This document shows positions 47,346-58,200 of a stretch of DNA of 64,000 nt, piece after piece. Position 1 is the stretch's first letter. The number at the start of each line of letters is the position of its first letter. The translations under genes and the position numbers were made by a program. The stretch comes from Siphonodentalium dalli (lineage: Eukaryota; Mollusca; Scaphopoda; Gadilida; Siphonodentaliidae). A model generated the notes under the pieces. The model did not search any database and was not told the origin of the DNA. It saw only the letters and a program-made list of their open reading frames with translations. The stretch lies in NCBI GenBank assembly GCA_032622095.1, contig CP136069.1, positions 159,455,043 through 159,519,042 on the forward strand. Reading direction: 5' to 3'.

Positions 47346-48750
47346 GCCATCACAATAAGAACTTGATGGGAAATTAAGATAAGTATATGCTTATCTGCAT
47401 GCGCGATTGTGGCTGTATAAGACTCCCCCAAATGTGCACTACTATTTTTTGGGAAGAATTTGGCTATGTTAAAATTAATTATCTAAACTGTATATTGAAG
47501 ATTGCATGCATGGAGTCACGATCGCGAAATGGCAAAATTACTGATATTCTGATACAATATAGTGGAGGAATGAGATATGATCAGTAATTGTCATTGATTT
47601 GTTTTGATTGAATGTCAGTGACTCATTGACTGTATAGTTGAATAATTATTTTGTTTGAATGATTTTGTTCAGTTGATTGATTTTAACTGAATGGTTGATG
47701 TGGGTTAGATTTGTGGTTACAATGGTATGGGGGAGACTAAATCAAGCGATATTCCTTTTAAATACCAATGCAATAGAGGAAAAGGTATGGAATATTAGTT
47801 AACTTTATTAATATAATTCGATATTTCCTTCAGACATCAGAACATCTTCGGCGAACCAACATGCGATATCAATTTTAAACATTATAACGTATTTACGAAC
47901 AATATAATAGAACATACGAACAATATAATAGAACATTCAGAAACAAAGACAACTCAAATGTGTTTTAACTGACATGCACATATATATAGTGTCACGGGGC
48001 ATTGTTTCTACAATCGCTCATAATTTTGAGATCCACTTTATATATTACATAATCACATTTTAGCAAGGAAAAACTATTCCGAAACGGCTGGCGTTAAAAC
48101 AAATTAATATTGATTTCTTTATCACAACCAAAGAGGAAGTAAAGACACCTTCGAGAAAAATATATAGTTCCATTTTAAATATGTCTTTTCATGTCGGCCA
48201 ATTTGTTCAACCACCCTTATCAACCATGTTTATCTCACAGTCAACAATAAATAACCCAACACGATCGAGTATCGTAATAATATTCTAATTAATATAATAA
48301 TAAAGTTCCGGCATTGACATCGAAATGATTTATGCTTACGTCACTGCACGTCCTGATAATACATGATTGTGTGTCTTACTAAAAACATGGGGTGGGATTT
48401 ATGGGCTAATTATGTGATAAACATATACAATACCGGTACTAATAGTGTCATATTAAAAAAATAAACATGATTATATTGTACAGGAGCGACATGGCCAAGT
48501 TGGCTGTCTTCATGTCGCCCATATATTGAAATAGAATTTAAATAGTGAACTAAAACGTGAAATAGAATAATTTTCAATACACGAAAAAAATATAAAAAGT
48601 ATGTATCTGAATGGCTTACCGTATCAAAAACATTTACATGGCGAACACAGTATGTTGTTATATGAAAAGGTTGTACCAAGCACTTGGCCTAATATTACTG
48701 TATCATACGTGCAGAGATTCTGGCTGAAATATTACGGTTTAGATATAGGA
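47346..48750. other. Intergenic, nothing recognised
   Basis: AT-rich; no gene, RNA or strong repeat seen. Confidence 0.4.
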
Positions 48751-48969
48751 CCACAAGGGCCTGTAACGCGCTCCGCTGTCCGCCCCCCTTAATAAATGCG
48801 CTGCCCATATACGCCGCTTCTATATACGCGCCTGCTTCACGTTAATGGTAGGATATATTAATATCCTACCATTAACGTGAAGCAGGCGCGTATATAACTG
48901 CGGCGTATATGGGCAGCGCAAAAGGGGGCGGACAGCGGAGCGCGTAACAGGCCCCTGTGAATAGGACCA
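48745..48969. mobile_element. GC-rich foldback MITE with 9-bp flanking repeat
   Basis: About 205 bp with roughly 100-bp arms (CAAGGGCCTGTAACGCGCTC to GGTAGGATAT) and a central ATTAAT. ATAGGACCA lies on both sides (48745-48752 and 48961-48969), within 1-2 nt of the ends. The 8-9-bp duplication and CAGGGGCC end are compatible with hAT or Mutator-type elements; which one is unresolved. Confidence 0.75.
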
Positions 48970-49211
48970 AATAAGAGCTATAGTATTTTGAGATCACTGT
49001 TCATTTTGTTCATATGAATTCATCAATTCTGTTCATAAAACTGCCAAGTTTACATATCATCTAGCCAACAATGGAAGGTGAACACACCAGGCATTTTCTA
49101 GTAAGTAACTTTGCCGGAGCTTAAACGCACGCTCTGAAATAGAGACCCTCGTCTGCCCTCAATCAATTTAAAGTGATCATCAGGTACGATATATTTCAAG
49201 TACGTTACACA

Positions 49212-49226
49212 AATCCAAGATGGCCG
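49212..49226 (+). promoter_or_regulatory. YY1-like element over the TXNDC12-type start codon
   Basis: ATCCAAGATGGCCG contains the AAGATGGC core of YY1 sites, which in animal promoters often sits just downstream of the transcription start and includes the ATG. The context also supplies a good initiation context. Confidence 0.3.
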
Positions 49227-52200
49227 TCGGAGAATTTTCCACGTTGACTCTTTTATTTATTTTAAATATGTGTGTTTATATTACGCAATCGAACGAATTA
49301 GCTCGTGGTAATTTAACTTATGATACATTCTTAATAATGCATATGTTAAATAAAGTGTAAATAATATTTCATTATCTTGAAACACCTATTTTCGCGTCAT
49401 GCATATCCATTTTGGTCATTTGGATAGAAGTTGGTGGGCCATTCTCCGAAAAATGGTCAAAATTCAACAAAAACGTGTCCAGGTGTTGAAATGGGGTTTT
49501 AAAAAGATTGTTTTACCTCCCAATGACTTTGTTTGACAGTCACAGCATCAGACAATACAAAATAAAACAATCTCAGCTCAATCCATAGGTCGATCGCAAA
49601 ATATTAGATGCTAAATGGGTACGAAAATACCATTTTCTGCTTGTCCTTGATGTAGGATTTATTTGAAAGTTGTACAGAACTTACTGAAGTTTTCGATTGC
49701 AGTCGATCAGGTTGTGGTTAAATTTACCCTCATATCCTCTAAATGGAAATACCATAGCAGAGAATGTGTCGAATAATATGTTGTTTTCTTGTGGCATCGA
49801 TATGCCAGTGTCCATTGGTACACCACAAGATACGTTACCACGAAAAGAGTGGTCGAAATCAAGTAGATATTTGCACTGCAAAAACTGAACACACCACAAT
49901 GATATCCGCACACTGTCATTGTTCACTTTGATATACAGTAAAGAATGTAGTTCAGACAGTGCACAATATGACAGTCACACATATGCCCATGAAGACTAGT
50001 GTTACGATTGCAAGATGCAAGATACGTTACCTATGTTCAGCATCTCTCCACGTGCAAGCGGCCATATCTTGAATATTTGTAACTTTCAGTGCATGGGTGT
50101 GATTGTCCTGAATAATTATATACCCGATAATTAACAATTGAGTGTCCTGCCTAGTCGCCATATTGCCAAAAATGAATTACGACAGCAAGATACGTTACAA
50201 CAATATACGTTACCGTCATTTTCCAATTTTGGCTGAATGTCCACAAAACAGCCATCGGCAGTTTCTGTGACTACGTTTGGACGCTGGTCGCAGTTACCCA
50301 GAGTCAAACCATATATATCAGCTGACATTTATTAACAGAAGATAATTTTATATTTAATGTTAGTCCATGCATTAATTGGCTTTGCTCTTAGAAAAACCAG
50401 CGAATGAAACTTTTACGAAGCCAATCACAATTTGCAAAGTATTTGATTTCACAAATCCACTCTTCCCGACGTGCATGAAATGAAAATGAAAACCAAGCAA
50501 ACAGGAATCAATATCAAACTTGTTATAGGAAGAGCTGAGACAGACCATCTTTAAACAAAATAAGGTACATGTATCTAAATTGAATAAAGATACCAGTATA
50601 TAGGTACTCAATTCAATTCAATCTGGACAAAACTTGGGGAATAACGATATAGGCCCTGTAATAATTGCATGGCACCGGTAACCGTAAAATATAATACATA
50701 TGTTCACTTCAGTGTAATTGTAGGCTACATAGTTTATATAGCGCATGCATGTAGCTGAAGGATCTAATGACTCGCACGTATATATATAATTGCCTATTGT
50801 GTGAAATATTCAGACTCGCACATGTCATTGAATGCAGGCATTCTACGCTATATATTGCCAAATTCCCAGTACATTGGACACATAAGTTCGTTTATAATAT
50901 ATAAAGCGAACGTATGCGCCCACTGTACTGGGAATTTAAGTTATACAATTATATAGTATAAATCATGTGGCCCCTATATATATCAAGTTTGTGGTGTAGA
51001 TGCTCAAAGCGATGCATTTATTAATGACAGCATGCAACGGGCCCCAGTGTTTGAAGTAAGCTATAGTCCCCGGGTGAAAACAGTTTTCTGCTCCATACAC
51101 ATGGTATAACCCTCAGTACCAAACGGTGAGACCCTTTATGTGAGCAATATATTTTATGTGAGGACTCCCACCTCGAGTCATAGTCATATGAAACATCCAG
51201 GCCCGTTCCTCCACCAATAATCAATGCACCGTGAACGAAGAGAACAGTTTTCCATGGGTTTGCTGTACAATCTTTACTCCGAATCGTTTTAAGTAATTTT
51301 CGGACAATTTTATACAGGCATAATTATGTTATATCTATTTGGGTAAGATGACGTCCTGTATAGGCCTAACTTTATCGGCATAGTGAACAAGATACGTTAC
51401 CATGCAAGTTAATTGAACAATTTAACTTATTAAGGCATGCAGCTGACATGTTGAACGACAAACATCAATATAAACCAAATACGAGTTTTAGTTGGGTTGA
51501 CATATTAGTCGGAACATTGAACTTTGAATTGACCCGATCTGCTATAACTTGCTGCAAGATACGTTACCTTCCATGCATGTCTAGATGTTGATAATATATG
51601 AGTGAAGCACTATGAATCATGCCAAGACAATTTCGAATTTAAGAATAGAAATAGTGTGGCCATACACGAAGATTCGCTTGTTGAATGCGTTTGTCGTATA
51701 CAGATTTTTCACTTGATGATAGCGGATTATTCAGGATATAACCTCTACTGAAACCTTATGTGGCTCCTAGTGGATGTTTCCATGCTATATACTGGCTAAA
51801 TTTCATGATTTCTGGATTACTGTATCTATCAAATATTTGTTAATGACAGGCCAGTTACCGAAAAAACTTATGAGTGGACTATCAGATAGTTCAGTTTTTC
51901 CGATAAATGCACGAGACTAATATAGTTCGTTGGTAACGTATCTTGTTTCTCTGCATTAACGTGGAATTTATATTCATGCAATTCAAGAATCCAGTTCGCA
52001 TATAAATATGACCAAACAAATTGCCCCAGTCACGTTCCGATATCCTGTGGATACTCAGCTTTCTGGTGAAATAAATTTTAGCGCGATCTGTAAGAATTTG
52101 TTTTTGGCGAGTATGGTCAGCCCTATTTTGCACTTTTCTGAAGAATGGCCCTGGTATCGTTCTGGTCTCTCGTGCTAGCGGACAGGCGGACCAGGGATCG

Positions 52201-55200
52201 CAAAATTGTAAGGGAGGGTATTTTGACAAAAAATCAGAACTCTGTCAGATATCAAGTTTCTCAAGCTCAAAAGTCTCATTCGATATTATTGAATAAAGAT
52301 TTGAATGCAAAATGCCGACTCCCCACCCTCATTACAATTTACAAGACATGTTGCCGTGGGTGCAGTGTTATAAAGTTAATCGGCTGTGATAGCACCTGGA
52401 CCAGTGCGTCTATAACCAGAATTGGTTCCTGCACTGAAATATGTACAGGACATACCGGTACAGATACAATTTATTTTATTTTTTTGTTTTTCGGAAAGTT
52501 CAACTCCTCAGTTTCATCTTGAAAATTTCTGTATCTGTATCTTTACAGTGTCTGAACCTCTTGATTATTGTACCCTTTACTGGCCTATGATGTATATGAC
52601 TCATATGAGTATGACAGTTACCTCAGACTATACACAATGGAACAGCTAAGTGCTCAATAGTCTGAAAGTTCTAATATGATATCCATCACATAATCAGGTC
52701 TGGTTGAACCACCGATCGATATACAATAGCCTACATCTGGGATAATGGGAGTCACTCTAAATTGTTCTATAATTATTGTTCAACCAATACTTTAACAAAA
52801 ATTAATTCTGATTTCTTTTGAGACTAATGAAAGACACGGAATAATTATTTACTGAGAATATTCAATATAAACATCTTCAAACAAACACTTTGTAATTTAC
52901 TAATTACAATATAATTTTTTTTTAGAGTTCCCTCTCTTACAACAGTGAGCACTGTGTCAGGAAGACCAATTGTCTATTTTAGCCCGATCCGTGGTTCACC
53001 CTGACCTGAGTATAGTCTCTAAACTGTTCTATAATTTTATTTCAACCAATACTTAAAAAAAAGTTATTCTGATTTCTTTTGAAAAAGACAAGCAATAACT
53101 ATTTACCGAGAATATTCAATATAAACTTGTCAGGGAAGAATCCAGAGATAATTTGGGGACACCTGTTTCCAGCAGAGGATACATATATTCCCATATAACT
53201 TAATAAGGCTTCTGCGCCGAACCAACACAGATACATGCACATATACATGTATTATAAATATGATCGCGAGATAATATTTCTGATTTCAAAATTAAACATG
53301 CAAAATTGCAAATAATGGCTCTATTGCAACTGCAGATTTTTTATTTACATAGCATATTGTTGAGTTACCTTGGAAAATTCAGGTTGAGTCTTGACTCAAT
53401 AATGTCCACTAGGAATTTGGGGACATTTGGGCTTCTCGAGTTTGGGCACCCATACCTGTAACAGGTATCAAAACTGCCCTGGAAATTTCCCTGAAACTTG
53501 TACAAATCTTCAAACAAACAAAATTTCAATATTCAAGAAATTACAACAGTGAACACTGTGCCAGGAAGACCGATCAATCTATTTTAGCCCGATCGGCCTA
53601 TTATAGATCGATCGGTGGTTCAACCAGACCTATAAACTATAGCTTGCTTTGTCTATCATAGTCAGATGGTGCTACATTTTTAATGTGATTTACATGCCTC
53701 TGTCGATTGTGGAAACTAGCACGAAAACGCGCAATTAGAATTAACCATCATTAGTTGGGTGCCACTATCACGTCTACAAAGTAACAATAATCTCACTGAC
53801 TCACCGCGGCGTAAGTCACCTCGGCTATGCATTTTAACTGCTGCTAATTGGGTTAATTTGAGACTGTAGATAGATGTTCTCCCAGAAGATGAGGTCCCGA
53901 TAGGGTGCCTGCTGTGCGGAGTATCGTCACTAAATTCACCCTCTGGAGACCTCATTCTGCAAATGACAGACACACTGTTTCACGGCTTGCTGGTAAACAT
54001 TGAAGCAAATAACAAATTCAAATTCTTCAACTGACTAATAACTATGATTTTAAACAGCGGTACACAGAGACAACGTAGATGTGAACTTGTCATGCACCAC
54101 TTTACTTTTATGGATGGGTTGCTTTTATTTGTTTTTGTATTATTTATATTTTATCTGGAAACTTCATTTAAAATTGTTTTTGTTTATTTTTAGCTCAACT
54201 TTACTTTGTAAAGTTTGAGCTATTGCCATGGCTTTGTCGTCCGTCGTCCGTGTGTGCGTGTGTACGTAAGGCGTCAACAATAGAGGCTACAGGTCGTACC
54301 TTTGATCGGATCATTATGAAATTTGTCATAGCTGTTGACATCAACATTTGTACCGGAATGATTCATTTTGGGGTCATTCGGAAAAAAAACATGGCCGCCA
54401 GTGGCCATCTTAGATTTCAAAATTCAATCCATTAGCACGGGCTACAGGCCGTACTGTTCGTCTGATCGTCATGAAATTTGTCATGGATGTTAATATTGAC
54501 ATGTAGATGGGAACGAGTAATTTTGGGGTCATTCGGCCAAAAAACATGGCCGCCAGCAGCCATCTTGGATTTTACTCTTTGTATGACTAAATCCTTTAGC
54601 ACGGGCTACAGGTCGTACCTTTAGTCTGATAATCATGAAATTTGTCATGGCTGTTGAAATTGGAATGTAGATGGGAACGAGTCATTTTGGGGTCATTCGG
54701 ACAAAAAACATGGCCGCCAGTGGCCATCTTTGTTTTCAAAATTCAATCCATTAGCACGGGCCACAGGTCGCACTGTTCGTCTGATCATCATGAAATTTGT
54801 CATGGATGTTAATATTGACATGTAGATGGGAACGAGTTATTTTGGGGTCATTCGGCCCAAAAACATGGCCGCCAGCAGCCATCTTGGATTTTACTCTTTG
54901 TATGACTAAATTCTTTAGCACGGGCTACAGGTCGTACCTTTAGTCTGATCATCATAAAATTTGTCATGGATGTTAACAATGACATGTAGATTGGAACGAG
55001 TCATTTTGGGGTCATTCGGCCAAAAAACATGGCCGCCAGCAGCCGTCTTGGATTTTACTCTTTGCATGACTAAATCCTTTAGCACGGGCTACAGGTCCTA
55101 CTTTTAGTCTGATCATCATAAAATTTGTCAATAATGTTAATAATCACATGTAGATGGGAACGAGTCATTTTGGTGTCATTCGGCCAAAAAACATGGCCGC

Positions 55201-58200
55201 CAGCAGCCAAGTTGGATTTTACTCTTTGTATGACTAAATCCTTTAGCACGGGCTACAGGTCGTACCTTTAGTCTGATCATCATAAAATTTGTCATGGCTG
55301 TTGATATTGGAATGTAGATGGGAACGAGTCATTTTGGGGTCATTCGGACAAAAAACATGGCCGCCAGTGGCCATCTTGGATTTCAAAATTTAATCCATTA
55401 GCACGGGCCACAGGTCGTACTGTTTGTCTGATCATCATGAAATTTGTCATGGATGATAATATTGACATGTAGATGGGAACGAGTAATTTTGGGGTCATTC
55501 GGCCAAAAAACATGGTCGCCAGCAGCCATCTTGGATTTTACTCTTTGTATGACTAAATCCTTTAGCACGGGCTACAGGTCGTACCTTTAGTCTGATCATC
55601 ATAAAATTTGTCATGGCTGTTGATATTGGAATGTAGATGGGAACGAGTCATTTTGGGGTCATTCGGACAAAAAACATGGCCGCCAGTGGCCATCTTTGTT
55701 TTCAAAATTCAATCCATTAGCACGGGCCACAGGTCGCACTGTTCGTCTGATCATCATGAAATTTGTCATGGATGTTAATATTGACATGTAGATGGGAACG
55801 AGTTATTTTGGGGTCATTCGGCCCAAAAACATGGCCGCCAGCAGCCATCTTGGATTTTACTCTTTGTATGACTAAATTCTTTAGCACGGGCTACAGGTCG
55901 TACCTTTAGTCTGATCATCATAAAATTTGTCATGGATGTTAACAATGACATGTAGATTGGAACGAGTCATTTTGGGGTCATTCGGCCAAAAAACATGGCC
56001 GCCAGCAGCCGTCTTGGATTTTACTCTTTGCATGACTAAATCCTTTAGCACGGGCTACAGGTCCTACTTTTAGTCTGATCATCATAAAATTTGTCAATAA
56101 TGTTAATAATCACATGTAGATGGGAACGAGTCATTTTGGTGTCATTCGGCCAAAAAACATGGCCGCCAGCAGCCAAGTTGGATTTTACTCTTTGTATGAC
56201 TAAATCCTTTAGCACGGGCTACAGGTCGTACCTTTAGTCTGATCATCATAAAATTTGTCATGGCTGTTGATATTGGAATGTAGATGGGAACGAGTCATTT
56301 TGGGGTCATTCGGACAAAAAACATGGCCGCCAGTGGCCATCTTTGTTTTCAAAATTCAATCCATTAGCACGGGCCACAGGTCGCACTGTTCGTCTGATCA
56401 TCATGAAATTTGTCATGGATGTTAATATTGACATGTAGATGGGAACGAGTTATTTTGGTGTCATTCGGCCCAAAAACATGGCCGCCAGCAGCCGTCTTGG
56501 ATTTTACTCTTTGCATGACTAAATCCTTTAGCACGGGCTACAGGTCCTACTTTTAGTCTGATCATCATAAAATTTGTCAATAATGTTAATAATCACATGT
56601 AGATGGGAACGAGTCATTTTGGTGTCATTCGGCCAAAAAACATGGCCGCCAGCAGCCAAGTTGGATTTTACTCTTTGTATGACTAAATCCTTTAGCACGG
56701 GCTACAGGTCGTACCTTTAGTCTGATCATCATAAAATTTGTCATGGCTGTTGATATTGGAATGTAGATGGGAACGAGTCATTTTGGGGTCATTCGGACAA
56801 AAAACATGGCCGCCAGTGGCCATCTTGGATTTCAAAATTTAATCCATTAGCACGGGCCACAGGTCGTACTGTTTGTCTGATCATCATGAAATTTGTCATG
56901 GATGATAATATTGACATGTAGATGGGAACGAGTAATTTTGGGGTCATTCGGCCAAAAAACATGGTCGCCAGCAGCCATCTTGGATTTTACTCTTTGTATG
57001 ACTAAATCCTTTAGCACAGGCTACAGGTCGTACATTTAGTCTGATCATCATAAAATTTGTCATGGATGTTAATATTGACATGTAGATGGGAACGAGTACT
57101 TTTGGGGTCATTTGGCCGAAAAACATGGCAGCCAGCAGCCATCTTGGATTTCACTCTTTGTATGACTAAATCCTTTAGCACGGGCTACAGGTTGTATCTT
57201 TAGTCTGATCATCATAAAAAATTTCATGGCTGTTGAAATTGGAATGTAAATGGGAACGAGTCATTTTGGGGTCATTCGGACAAAAAACATGGCCGCTAGC
57301 AGCCATCTTGGATTTCAAAATTTAATCCATTAGCACGGGCCACAGGTCGTACTGTTCGTCTGATCATCATGAAATTTGTCATGGATGTTAATATTGACAT
57401 GTAGATGGGAACGAGTAATTTTGGGTGTCATTTGGCCAAAAACATGGCCGCCAGCAGCCAACTTGGATTTTACTCTTTGTATGACTAAATCCTTTACCAC
57501 GGGCTACAGGTCGTACCTTTAGTCTGATTTCGGGGTCATTCGGACAAAAAACATGGCCGCCAGTGGCCATCTTGGATTTCAAAATTTAATCCATTAGCAC
57601 GGGCCACAGGTCGTACCTTTAGTCTGATCGTCATAAAATTTGTCATTGATGTTAACGATGACATGTAGATGGGAACGACTCATTTTGGGGTCATTCGGCT
57701 GAAAACATGGCCGCCAGCAGCCATCTTGGATTTTACTTTTCTCTTCATGTCTATAAACTAGTATTAGACATTCAACTTTCCACATTCCTAATCGCTCCAT
57801 TGACTGTAATATATTAAATTATTCCCTTTCCAAGTTGAGCTACAGTGTCATTGACACTTTCATTTCTTTCTAGGATGGGGAGATGGAATTCAATGGTACA
57901 AGTTTGAAGATGGAATTGAAAAATCAAAAGAAACGTATGTGAAATATTAAAGCTCGAAAATGTTATATTTGAATTGCGAAACTGTAACATGTATCTTCAT
58001 ATGCCTACCGGTGAAGCAACTTATATCAAACTTCAAGTATTTAAATACATAATTGAATAATATTTTGAGCATGATGAAGTAATTGACAATGAATCAATTT
58101 CAGAATTAATCAGAGATGACAAACAATGCATTTACAGCACTTTGACCATTTTGACTTACTCTAGAGAAATTGTTACGCCAATGCATTCTTTTATATAAGA

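Noticed and set aside
52145-52219. Plus-strand MALVSFWSLVLA start with donor-like GTAAGG
   Set aside because: Resembles a signal-peptide exon, but no following exon was found and it lies inside another gene's intron.
51891-52229. 112-codon minus-strand ORF
   Set aside because: No motif; the plus strand is equally open; probably chance.
54192-57838. CRISPR-like array
   Set aside because: Repeats are about 160 bp without unique spacers, in eukaryotic DNA.
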